DNA of 64,000 nt from positions 6,282,451 through 6,346,450 of the forward strand of contig AP025179.1 of the NCBI GenBank assembly GCA_021654635.1, given 5' to 3'. Origin of the DNA: Mycobacterium kiyosense. Its GTDB lineage: Bacteria; Actinomycetota; Actinomycetes; Mycobacteriales; Mycobacteriaceae. The notes beneath the pieces are model-generated. The model saw only the letters and a list, made by a program, of their open reading frames with translations. It did not search any database and was not told where the DNA came from. Made by a program: the position numbers and the translations under genes. Of the stretch, positions 1-8,100 are shown in pieces; positions within the stretch are counted from its first letter, which is position 1; every line of letters begins with the position of its first letter.

Positions 1-581
1 GTCTGCCCGGACAGGCTGGGGAAGTACACCGTCTCTCGGCCCGGCCCGTCCTGCCCGGGCCCCTTGGTGCCCAGTTCGTGCTCGGCCCGCTTGCGCACGA
101 TGTACGCGCGGCGCTCCAGCGTCATGCCGGAGGCGCCCGTCATGAAGACCTGACGGAAGGTGGGCATCGCGTCGCGGGACAGGGCGCCCAGCGACGAGTC
201 GTCGGTCGGCACGTTGCGCCAGCCGAGCACCTGCAGGCCCTCGGATTCGGCGATCTTCTCCACCGAAGCGCACGCGGCGGCGGCGTCCTTGGCCGATTGC
301 GGCAGGAAGGCGATACCGGTCGCGTAGCTGCCGGCCTCGGGCAGGTCGAAGTCCACGACGGCGCGCAGGAACTCGTCCGGCACCTGGATCAGGATGCCCG
401 CGCCGTCCCCACTGCGCGGTTCGGCGCCGGCAGCGCCACGATGTTCGAGGTTGAGCAGGGCGGTGATCGCCTTGTCCACAATGTCGCGGCTGCGCCGGCC
501 GTGCATGTCCACGACCATGGCGACCCCGCACGAATCATGTTCGTATACGGGGTTGTAAAGCCCGACGCGCTTGGGCGCCAT
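1..581 (-). CDS. gltB: Glutamate synthase large subunit, N-terminal part (cut by window edge)
   Basis: Reading the minus strand from the ATG at 581 gives an open frame to the window edge (193 codons). It begins [20 protein letters not shown], the start of a GltB class II glutamine amidotransferase domain; the Cys in DSCGVA is the expected N-terminal nucleophile exposed after propeptide removal. NLEHRGA and SGDGAGIL are typical of this domain. GltB with GltD makes two glutamates from glutamine and 2-oxoglutarate using NADPH. The rest of the gene and gltD should lie to the left. The sequence is very close to what I recall of M. tuberculosis Rv3859c, and the position left of the ESX-1 locus agrees. 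Confidence 0.93.
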   Translation of the reverse strand, partial: MAPKRVGLYNPVYEHDSCGVAMVVDMHGRRSRDIVDKAITALLNLEHRGAAGAEPRSGDGAGILIQVPDEFLRAVVDFDLPEAGSYATGIAFLPQSAKDAAAACASVEKIAESEGLQVLGWRNVPTDDSSLGALSRDAMPTFRQVFMTGASGMTLERRAYIVRKRAEHELGTKGPGQDGPGRETVYFPSLSGQ

Positions 582-1328
582 ACCCACCTAACCCTTCAAC
601 AGACTCACTGCACCGCCGCTCTTGCGGATCGACTTTCCTGACCGAGGGGAACCACACCCGGAGGTTGCGGGCCGAGACCCCCTCGGTCTCGTCGATAGGC
701 TGACCGCCAAGCGGAGATGATCCGGTCAGGACTTCGTCCGTGCAGCTTTGAACGGTGACCCTGTACCTGGTTTCGACAAGTCTTCAAACGATATGACAAA
801 AACCGCCTGACATGCCAACTTACCCATACTATCTTGCGAACTGGCGGCCTCGTAAATTCGCTGTTACCAGCGTTTGACGGCCGCGCGACAGGGCATCCGA
901 GCGGCTGAAATCCCGTCCTGCCGATGCGCCGGCCGCGCTGGGCCGAGTCTCGGCTTCGGCGGCGACACCGGTTAGCTGGAGACGGTCCGAACACCCCGCC
1001 TGGGGACCCGCGCGCCTGCCACACCCGCAACAAGGTGCCCGATAAGGCGTGGCAGCCAGGTGCGCGCGATCTCTTCCCGGCGGGGCCGAGGGCAGGTCGG
1101 CACGCCGGAAATCGTGCCCCCACGAGTTTGCGCAGCGCCGCAGGGCGCACCGCTGCGGCGCTGCGCTGTGCCCAAGCTGAATCGGCCGCGTTCGGTGCGA
1201 CCGGCGGTTGCCCGATACTGGACTTGCGCGTCGCGTGCTGGCCGACAGACCGTGGGGTTCGTCACCGGAAGAACTTTGCGAGGTCAGTCACAGGCGCGAC
1301 GATCCGCCGCCGTCGCACCGAGGAGCCC
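582..1328. other. Intergenic region, gltB / Rv3860-like gene
   Basis: About 750 bases upstream of two divergent genes. I see no convincing coding frame with mycobacterial codon use, no tRNA and no clear hairpin. The open frames here overlap one another on both strands, as expected of GC-rich noncoding DNA. It should hold the gltB promoter and that of the Rv3860-like gene. Confidence 0.5.
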
Positions 1329-2858
1329 ATGAACGAGCCCCAGGAATTCCTGCGTAATCGAGTGCGGGCCGATCAACCGGCGACCCCGCATCCGCCGGTT
1401 CCACGGCGGGAGGCCGCGCGACCGGTCCCGGCACCGGGTTTTCGCCGCCACCCACTCCGGTCCGGCCTGCGCAGCCGGCGCCCCGCCCGGCCCCACCGCC
1501 GCCGGCCCCACCGCCGCCGAGCGGGGACGCGCCACCGCCGCCACCACCCCAACCGAGGCAACGTCAGCCTCAACGGACGAGACTAAAACACCTCCCGCGC
1601 CACCGCGCGTGGACCAGCCACCCCGCCCGGCGCCACCGCACCAGCAGGAACCCCGGCCCCGCAGTTCGTGCCGCCACCGGCACCGGAGGCACCGAAACCG
1701 CCCGCCGCACCGCACTCCGAGCCGGCCCCGAGGCCCCCACTTCCGCCTGCGTCGTCGCACCCGATGCCGGCTCCGCCGTTGGCACCGCCGCACGGCGGCG
1801 CGCCGGCACCCGCGCCACAGCACCGCCCGCCGGCCCCGCCCTACCGTCCGGCGGCCGCGCCGCCGCCGTCGCCGAGCCTGCCGGCGTCCTCGTCGGCGCC
1901 CCCGCGGCCGAGTTCATGGCAGGGCACCGGCGCGGGCCCGGTGCGCACCGCATCCCAGCCGACCGAGCGCGGCTGGCGGCGCATGGTGCGGGTGGCCACG
2001 TTCGGGCTCGTCACGCCCGGCCCGTCCGCCGCGCAACGGGACATCGCGCAGTTCGAAGCGGCAATCCGCACCGCCCTGCACGGCAATCACAAAGTCGGCG
2101 TCCTGGGCAAAGGCGGCGTCGGGAAGACGTCGGTGGCCGCCAGCGTCGGCTCGATCCTTGCCGAGCTGCGCCAGCAGGATCGCGTCGTCGCCATCGACGC
2201 CGACACCGCTTTCGGCCGGCTGAGCAGCCGCATCGACCCCCGCACCACCGGCTCGTTCTGGGAACTCACCGCGGACAAGAACCTGCAGTCGTTCGCGGAC
2301 ATGACCGCTCGGGTGGGCCGCAACGCGGCCGGTCTCTACGTCTTGGGCGGTGAGCCGGTTTCGGGTCCGCGCCGGGTGCTCGATCCGGCGGTCTACCGGG
2401 AAGCCGCCCTGCGCCTGGATCGCCACTTCGCGATCTCGGTGATCGACTGCGGATCCACGATGGATGCGGCGGTCACGCAGGAAGTGCTGCGCGACCTCGA
2501 CGCATTGATCGTGGTGTCCTCGCCGTGGGCGGACGGGGCCGCCGCCGCGGCCAAGACCGTGGAATGGCTGGCGGATCACGACCTGCGCCACCTGCTGCAC
2601 CGCAGCGTGGTGGTGCTCAACGACTCCGACGGCCACGCCGACAAGCGCACCCGGTCGTTGCTGGCACGCGAGTTCGTCGATCACGGCCAGCCGGTGGTGG
2701 AGGTGCCCTTCGATCCCCACCTGCGGCCCGGCGGCGTCATCGACGTCACCAACGAGATGGCGCCGGCGACGCGACTGAAATTTCTGCAAGTCGCCGCCAC
2801 CATCACCGGCTACTTCGCCTCGCGGGCCGACGCCGGGCGGGAACGACCCGGCGCCTGA
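1329..2858 (+). CDS. MinD/ParA-like ATPase of the ESX-1 flank (Rv3860-like), frameshifted in the Pro-rich part
   Basis: The protein starts MNEPQEFLRNRVRADQ, runs through a long Pro/Ala-rich stretch and ends in a P-loop ATPase domain with KGGVGKTS (about nt 2108-2131) and a DADTAFGR switch-like motif. A GWRR motif stands about 45 residues before the P-loop, as in EspI and the Rv3888c-like protein of this window. The Pro-rich part is readable only by changing frame three times (near 1440, 1550 and 1650), each like one lost base; net phase is restored, so the ATPase domain returns to the starting frame. A reading from GTG at 1668 would give an intact 396-codon protein. The position matches Rv3860. 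The role is unknown; by homology it is a cytosolic MinD-type ATPase that may work with ESX-1. ATG 1329 is chosen because MNEPQEF follows directly upstream in frame. Confidence 0.75.
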
Positions 2859-2983
2859 CCACGCGAAGCTGACGAATCGAGCAGCCGCCGACGGCGCGAG
2901 AAGACATCCAATCTCTCACGCCGCCAACGTATTTCGCAGTTTCCGTTACCCCGGCCGCTGGACGCCGCCCGGCGGGCACCGGG

Positions 2984-3274
2984 TCATGCCGATTGGGCGG
3001 TCACCCGCTCACGAACCGCGAGCCCGTTGCGCTCGGCCAGCGAACGCAGCTGGTTGAGCGCGAAGGTCCGGGCACGGCCCGAGTCGGGGATCACCACACC
3101 GGCCCACAGGCCTTCGGCGCCGGGTAGTTCCACCGCTTCCTTGGCGCACAGCCAACGGCGGGGGCACGCCCGGCACAGCGTCTTGGCCTCCGCGTCGGGA
3201 GTCGTCGTCCAACGGTCGGGGTCTTGGGTGCACACGCCGAGCTGCGGGACCTCATACAGAGTCGTAGCAGTCAT
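2984..3274 (-). CDS. whiB6: WhiB-family iron-sulfur transcription factor WhiB6
   Basis: 96 residues with the four WhiB cysteines C15, C34, C37 and C43 (C-x2-C-x5-C in LCRACPRRWLC) that bind a 4Fe-4S cluster, and GLWAGVVIP, the turn that precedes the basic DNA-binding tail. WhiB6 regulates ESX-1 genes in mycobacteria in response to redox state and ESX-1 status. ATG 3274 is chosen because GGAGGA lies 10 bases upstream; a TTG at 3292 is in frame but falls on that ribosome site. It is divergent from espM, as in M. tuberculosis. A palindrome overlaps its likely -35 box (see 3338-3358). Confidence 0.93.
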   Translation of the reverse strand: MTATTLYEVPQLGVCTQDPDRWTTTPDAEAKTLCRACPRRWLCAKEAVELPGAEGLWAGVVIPDSGRARTFALNQLRSLAERNGLAVRERVTAQSA

Positions 3275-3707
3275 GTCTTTACGTTCCTCCAAAAACGTTG
3301 CGGGTTGTGCCCCTCCGGTTCAGAAGGTTATAGCACCAACCGTTGCAGTGCAACAGTTCATTTCCATGACACCGGCTGGGCGCTATGACTTTGCCAAAAG
3401 GTCGCAGACCGTAGCGGCCAAACCTTCGGTTACCTGGGGGATTTGCTGTCAATTAGCTGTAAAACCCCTGCTGATCGGCTGTCCAACGACTAGCAGGAGG
3501 CCGGGGAGCGGTTCTGGTAACTGCCGCTGGCGCGGCGATAACCGTAGCGTTGAGCACGTTCCGGTTCATTCGGAGCGGGTCCGCATCACGTCGGGAAAGT
3601 GTAGCGAAGGTATAGCAATAGGCGGGTGCAACGGTTACGCTGTTGGTCAGCGGTACACGCTTGCGGTCCGCACCGATTGCCGCCGAATGCCGACGAGGAA
3701 GCTGCAG
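3275..3707. other. Divergent regulatory region whiB6 / espM
   Basis: 433 bases, more AT-rich than the surroundings, with no convincing gene. It contains a candidate whiB6 promoter on the minus strand (TATAAC at 3327-3332, TTGCAC at 3348-3353, spacing 15), a palindrome at 3338-3358 and a further TGCAAC half-site at 3627-3632. The espM promoter must also lie here. Confidence 0.6.
3327..3358 (-). promoter_or_regulatory. Candidate whiB6 promoter with overlapping 21-base palindrome
   Basis: The minus strand reads TTGCAC (3353-3348), 15 bases, TATAAC (3332-3327), about 53 bases before the whiB6 ATG. The -35-like hexamer lies inside an inverted repeat at 3338-3358: the core GTTGCA-G-TGCAAC (3342-3354) is perfect, and flanking AAC/GTT extend it with one mismatched pair. 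A palindrome over a promoter of a gene divergent from its known repressor gene suggests an operator. The binder is inferred, not shown. Confidence 0.45.
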
Positions 3708-4778
3708 ATGCCCAACGCCCAATCGACCGTGGGGCCAGCCGCGCTGGCCGCGTTCGGGGGCGTCAGGCCGGCCGCGCCCGGCGTCATCCAGGTTGGCGGC
3801 CCGTCGCGGGCAACCCGAGCGACCACCCGAGCCGACCTTCGAGTCGCGTCCCGCGAGGGTCCGCGGCACATCGTCGCACCGCGCGACGGCTCGGTCACCG
3901 TCAGCGACAACCCCGACATCGGCGAACCAACTGGAGGCAAGGCGTTGACGTTCGAAGCCGTCAGGCCGGCGAATTCGCCCGAAGAGCACACGCGCGCGGG
4001 TCAGGCCGAGCAGCCGACCGACTCCGCGGACGACCACACCAACGGCCTCGATCCCGGCCTGGTCCGGGCCGGCGCGGCCGCCGCGGCGCGGCGGCGGGAA
4101 CTCGACATCAGCCAGCGCAGCCTCGCGGCCGACGGAATCATCAACGCCGGCGCGCTGATCTCCTTCGAGAAAGGCCGCAGCTCGCCCCGCGAACGCACTC
4201 GGGCCAAGCTCGAGGAAGTGCTGCAGTGGCCCGCTGGAACCATCGCGCGGATCCGCGACGGGGCACAACCGGCGCACCAGTCCGCACCCCATCCGGCGCC
4301 GCAACCGGTGCCCGACGCCGCCCCCGAATCAGCGCCGCCCGCACAGGGTCCGGCATCGTTGATCGCCCAGGCCGTGGCCGCCGCGGTGGACACGTGCAGC
4401 CTGGCGATCGCGGCACTGCCCTCGCCCCAGGATCCCGAGTTCACCGAGCGCGCGGCGCCGATCCTCGCCGATTTACGGCAACTCGAAGGCATCGCCGTTC
4501 AGGCCACCCGCATCAGCCGTATCACTCCGGAATTGATCAAGGCGATGGGTGCGGTGCGCCGATATCACGACCAATTGATGACGCTGGGCGCAACGGCACC
4601 CGGCGCCACACTGGCGCAGCGGCTGTATGCAGCGCGCCGGCGCGCCAATCTTTCTACTTCGGAGACGGCACAAGCGGCCGGAGTCACCGAGGAAATGATC
4701 GTTCGCGCCGAAGCCGAAGAACCTTTACCGGCCGAGACCGCCGCGGCGATCGAAACGCTTATCAGCCAAATCAATTGA
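3708..4778 (+). CDS. espM: ESX-1 regulator EspM (Rv3863-like), two helix-turn-helix-like segments
   Basis: 356 residues. ATG 3708 follows GAGGAA with 9 bases spacing and gives MPNAQSTVGP, matching the recalled start region of Rv3863; ATG 3687 is also in frame. The N-terminal 100 residues look low in structure. Residues about 113-185 hold an XRE-like helix-turn-helix (ARRRELDISQRSLAADGI), then a Pro-rich linker, a helical middle, and a second XRE-like segment at about 303-340 (LAQRLYAARRRANLSTSETA). EspM has been reported in M. marinum as a DNA-binding protein that represses the divergent whiB6 in response to the ESX-1 membrane complex. Position and sequence here fit that. Confidence 0.85.
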   Translation: MPNAQSTVGPAALAAFGGVRPAAPGVIQVGGPSRATRATTRADLRVASREGPRHIVAPRDGSVTVSDNPDIGEPTGGKALTFEAVRPANSPEEHTRAGQAEQPTDSADDHTNGLDPGLVRAGAAAAARRRELDISQRSLAADGIINAGALISFEKGRSSPRERTRAKLEEVLQWPAGTIARIRDGAQPAHQSAPHPAPQPVPDAAPESAPPAQGPASLIAQAVAAAVDTCSLAIAALPSPQDPEFTERAAPILADLRQLEGIAVQATRISRITPELIKAMGAVRRYHDQLMTLGATAPGATLAQRLYAARRRANLSTSETAQAAGVTEEMIVRAEAEEPLPAETAAAIETLISQIN

Positions 4779-5017
4779 GCTGCCCTCCGGTGCCGCGGCG
4801 CGCTCTCGCGGCACCGAGGCTGCTCGACGGATGGCGCGCCGACAATACCGCCAAGCCCAGCCCGGCCGATTCCGCATACGCCCGAAAAGCACGGCGCAGC
4901 CTGAAAATTCGTGCATCTAGCCCTGCCACCACGCTGTTAAGCTCGTCCTACGGTGCGAAGGTGCATAACGAAAACGAGACCGTGCACTCCAACAAGCCAA
5001 CGTGAGGAACTCTGCAA

Positions 5018-6259
5018 ATGTCGGGTAGCGCGATATGCAAGACCACCAGTAACTTCATTTACACTCAACTGTTTTTACTGGGCGACGGCATTCCCGACCC
5101 GGGCGACGTTTTCAACGCAGGTTCGGCGCTGTTCAAAGGAGTGGCCGACAAGATCGGTTTGGCCATTCCGGGCACCAACTGGATCGGTGACGCGGCCACC
5201 GCCTATTTGAATCAGAACACCGCCCAACAACTTCGCGCGAAGTTGATGGGTGAGATCGACGGTCTGACCGGCAACCTGATCTCCAATCAGGCCGAGCACG
5301 TGGAAAGCACCCGCAAAGTACTGCGCGCCATGAAGAGCATGGTCGACGGCGTGTACAAAGCCTGCAAGTGGTGCGAGGACAACCTCTGGATCGTCGGTGA
5401 CGCCATCTCGGTGGCGATGGCGATCCCGGCGTGCGGGTTGGCGATGACTGTCGTCGGCGGCGCCCTGCTGTACCTGACGATCATGACCGCCATGAACGCG
5501 TTCAACATGATCGGGCTCGGCGGCCGGCTGCTCGACATCTTGACGAACCTGCCCAGCCTGGCCGGGCTGATCCCCGACATCATCGGCGACATCATCGACA
5601 CCGTCTGGCCGCCCAAGCTGCCCGACATCCCGATCCCCGGCCTGCCCGACATCCCCGGCCTGCCTGACTTCACCTGGCCGCCCCAGGTCGGCGTCCCCGA
5701 CTTCACCCTGCCGATACCCGGCCTGCCCGAGTTCCAGTGGCCGTCCATCCCGGGCCTGCCCGACTTCGGCGGCAGCCTGCCCGACCTGGGCGGCCTCATC
5801 CCCGGCTTCCCCAGCCTGCCCGGGTTGCCCGGCATCCCCGACCTATTCCCCGGGCTACCCGGACTCGGCGATCTATTCCCCGGCGTCGGCAACATGGCAA
5901 AACTGCCCACCTGGACCGAATTGGCCGCGCTACCGGACTTTTTGGGTGGTTTCGCCGGTCTGCCGGCGTTGAGCTTCAGCAATCTGCTCAGCTTCGCCCA
6001 GCTACCGGGCGTCGGGCAGGTCACGTCCACGATGGGCCAGCTGCAACAACTCATGGCGGCCGGCGGCGGTCCCGGCCAACTGGGCAGCATGGCCGGCCAA
6101 CAGGCCCAGATGATTTCCGCCCAGGCCCAACAAGGCAGCCAGCAGGACGACTCGGACGACGAGCAGGCGGGTGCGGCCGCCGGAATCGCCGGCGCCGAAC
6201 GCGCGCCCGTCGACGCGGGAACCGGTGGCGGACAGAGTCCGCCGGGAACCGTGCTCTAA
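5018..6259 (+). CDS. espE: ESX-1 secretion-associated protein EspE
   Basis: 413 residues from ATG 5018 (AGGAA upstream), against about 402 in M. tuberculosis. The N-terminal 120 residues are helical and include NWIGDAATAYL, a WXG-type turn. A hydrophobic stretch follows (about 128-158, AISVAMAIPACGLAM). Residues about 205-290 are a repetitive Gly-Leu-Pro/Ile-Pro segment (PGLPDIPGLPDF), and the C-terminal tail is rich in Gln, Asp and Gly. EspE is an ESX-1 substrate found on the cell surface and is encoded together with EspF. First gene of the espEFGH-eccA1 cluster. Confidence 0.92.
   Translation: MSGSAICKTTSNFIYTQLFLLGDGIPDPGDVFNAGSALFKGVADKIGLAIPGTNWIGDAATAYLNQNTAQQLRAKLMGEIDGLTGNLISNQAEHVESTRKVLRAMKSMVDGVYKACKWCEDNLWIVGDAISVAMAIPACGLAMTVVGGALLYLTIMTAMNAFNMIGLGGRLLDILTNLPSLAGLIPDIIGDIIDTVWPPKLPDIPIPGLPDIPGLPDFTWPPQVGVPDFTLPIPGLPEFQWPSIPGLPDFGGSLPDLGGLIPGFPSLPGLPGIPDLFPGLPGLGDLFPGVGNMAKLPTWTELAALPDFLGGFAGLPALSFSNLLSFAQLPGVGQVTSTMGQLQQLMAAGGGPGQLGSMAGQQAQMISAQAQQGSQQDDSDDEQAGAAAGIAGAERAPVDAGTGGGQSPPGTVL
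5620..5890 (+). repeat. Degenerate Pro-Gly-Leu-Pro coding repeats in espE
   Basis: The DNA repeats units close to cccggcctgcccgac, encoding PGLPD, PGIPD and PGFPS variants, more than ten times in about 270 bases. It encodes an extended Pro/Gly segment of EspE. Unit length is irregular, so this is protein-level low complexity rather than a perfect tandem array. Confidence 0.7.
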
Positions 6260-6347
6260 GACTCGGCAATCGGCCTGTAACCAGCCAAAACCATAGCAAG
6301 CCAAAGCCATAGCGAGTAGAACCTTAACCGTAGAGGAGGGTTTTCCC

Positions 6348-6659
6348 ATGTCAGGAGTTCTCGGCGTCGTGCCTTCGTTCCTGAAGGTGCTGTCGGGTAT
6401 GCAGACCGACATCGCAGGCCAATTCCAGACCGCCACCAGTTCGGTCACCGGGATCAGCGGGCGAGTCTCGATGACCCATGGTTCGTTCACGTCGAAGTTC
6501 AACAACGCGCTGCGCGACGTGGAGACCAACCGTGCCAACACCGGTAAGGGGGTGCAGGCCGTCAGCAACGGGTTGGCCACCAACCTGCTCTCGGCCGCCA
6601 GCGCCTACCTCAAGGCCGACGAAGGTCTGGCCGGCGTCATCGACAAGATCTTCGGCTGA
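6348..6659 (+). CDS. espF: ESX-1 secretion-associated protein EspF
   Basis: 103 residues starting [20 protein letters not shown], preceded by GAGGAGG. It is all-helical with a central short turn and a Ser/Thr-rich middle, the WXG100-like size range. EspF is an ESX-1 substrate that works with EspE, and in M. marinum it also feeds back on ESX-1 substrate gene expression. It sits between espE and espG1; the espG1 ATG follows its stop after two bases, so the genes are surely co-transcribed. Confidence 0.92.
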   Translation: MSGVLGVVPSFLKVLSGMQTDIAGQFQTATSSVTGISGRVSMTHGSFTSKFNNALRDVETNRANTGKGVQAVSNGLATNLLSAASAYLKADEGLAGVIDKIFG

Positions 6660-6661
6660 TC

Positions 6662-7498
6662 ATGGCCGGTCCGCTCGCTTCCGGCCGCGCGGGCCTGTAC
6701 GACGACGTCGTCGGGGTCGAGTTGACCATCGACGGCATGCTGGTGATCGCCGATCGACTGCACCTGGTCGATTTCCCTGTTGCACTGGGGATCCGGCCCA
6801 ACATCCCGCAAGAGGATCTGCGCGCTGTCGTATGGGACCAGGTGCAACGCGATCTCACCGGGCAGGGCGTGCTGGACCACAACGGCCTGCCGCATCCGGC
6901 TGTCGCCGCCATGGTCGACACGATCAGCAGGGCCGACCGCACCCTGGAGTGCCGCTGGTGGCGACGCGACCGGGGCGTGATGGTGCGATTCGTGGTGTGC
7001 CGCAGGGGCGAAACCCACGTGGTCGCGGCCCGCGACGACGACCTGCTGGTGTTGCGGCTGGTCGCTGCCCAGGTCGGTCTGGCGGGAATGCTGACGACCG
7101 TGCTGGGGCCGGCCGATCCGGCCAACGTCGAACCGCTGACGGGGCTGGCCCACGAGTTGGCCGAGTGCACCACGGCCGCGCAGCTGACTCGGCACGGCGT
7201 CGCGCCCGCCCAGGCCCGCATCTTCAGCGAGATCGTCAGCAACCCGACCGGTTGGGTGGAGATCGTGGCCAGCCAACGCAATCCCGGCGGCACCACCGCC
7301 ACCACCCCGGCGGCCGCGGGTGTGCTCGACTCCGAGCACGGCCGGCTGGTGTCGCTCCCGCGGCGCGTGGGTGGCGAACTGTACGGGAGTTTCCTCGCCG
7401 GCACGCAACAGAATCTGCAGCGGGCGCTGGACAGCCTGGTCGAGCTGTTACCGGCCGGCTCTTGGTACGACCACGCCGAAGCCGCCGCATCAGGCTGA
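6662..7498 (+). CDS. espG1: ESX-1 chaperone EspG1
   Basis: 278 residues starting MAGPLASGRAGLYDDVVGVE, with the EspG pattern: an N-terminal strand region, a central helical part and the C-terminal LVELLPAGSWYDHAE ending. EspG proteins are cytosolic chaperones that bind the tip of the PPE protein in PE-PPE heterodimers and deliver them to their own ESX system; EspG1 would serve PPE68. No PE partner for PPE68 is seen in this locus. Two bases separate it from espF. Confidence 0.92.
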   Translation: MAGPLASGRAGLYDDVVGVELTIDGMLVIADRLHLVDFPVALGIRPNIPQEDLRAVVWDQVQRDLTGQGVLDHNGLPHPAVAAMVDTISRADRTLECRWWRRDRGVMVRFVVCRRGETHVVAARDDDLLVLRLVAAQVGLAGMLTTVLGPADPANVEPLTGLAHELAECTTAAQLTRHGVAPAQARIFSEIVSNPTGWVEIVASQRNPGGTTATTPAAAGVLDSEHGRLVSLPRRVGGELYGSFLAGTQQNLQRALDSLVELLPAGSWYDHAEAAASG

Positions 7499-7539
7499 CA
7501 CACTTTTCGCCAGCCACGAGTTCAGAAAGGGGCGCCACA

Positions 7540-8100
7540 GTGGACCTGCCCGGGAACGACTACGACACCGACGATCTCGGTGCGCTGGATTTCTCCGGCG
7601 GCAGCGCCGCCGAGGAATCGTCGCTGGACGCGCTCAGCGACTATGCACCGCCCGTCGGGGACACCGAATCCGGTGACAGTGGAACGGAACTGGACGCCCT
7701 TGCCGGTCTGACGGAACACCAGGACGAGCCCGACCTTGCGTTGTTCACGGTGACCAACCCGCAGGGTTCGGTGTCGGTGACGGCGCTGATGGACGGACGC
7801 GTCCAGCACATCACCGTGACCGACAAAGCCTCGAGCATGTCCGAGTCCGCGTTATCGGAGGAGATCTTCGTGATCGCCGACCTGGCTCGGCAGAAGGCCC
7901 GGGCCGCCCAGCACACGTTCATGGTGGAGAACATGAGCGAGATGACCGGTGACGGCGACGCGCAGAACAACCTGCTGCACGAGTTCGTCGGGATGACGCT
8001 GAACCTGCCGACCCCGGAAGAGGCGGCGGCCCGCGAGGCCGAGGTCTTCGCCACCCGCTACGAGGTGGACTACACCGCCCGGTACAACGGTGATCAATGA
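7540..8100 (+). CDS. espH: ESX-1 protein EspH
   Basis: 186 residues. GTG 7540 is chosen because VDLPGND matches the recalled start of EspH and AGAAAGGGG lies upstream. The first 60 residues are acidic; the rest (LFTVTNPQGSVSV through EVFATRYEVDYT) is a compact YbaB-like alpha/beta fold. EspH is a cytosolic accessory factor, reported in M. marinum to be needed for EspE secretion. Its stop overlaps the eccA1 start (ATGA at 8097-8100), showing translational coupling. Confidence 0.9.
   Translation: MDLPGNDYDTDDLGALDFSGGSAAEESSLDALSDYAPPVGDTESGDSGTELDALAGLTEHQDEPDLALFTVTNPQGSVSVTALMDGRVQHITVTDKASSMSESALSEEIFVIADLARQKARAAQHTFMVENMSEMTGDGDAQNNLLHEFVGMTLNLPTPEEAAAREAEVFATRYEVDYTARYNGDQ

Noticed and set aside
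605..1332. Several overlapping open frames between gltB and the Rv3860-like gene
   Set aside because: They overlap one another on both strands, are Arg/Ala/Gly-rich, and have no recognisable domain or ribosome site.
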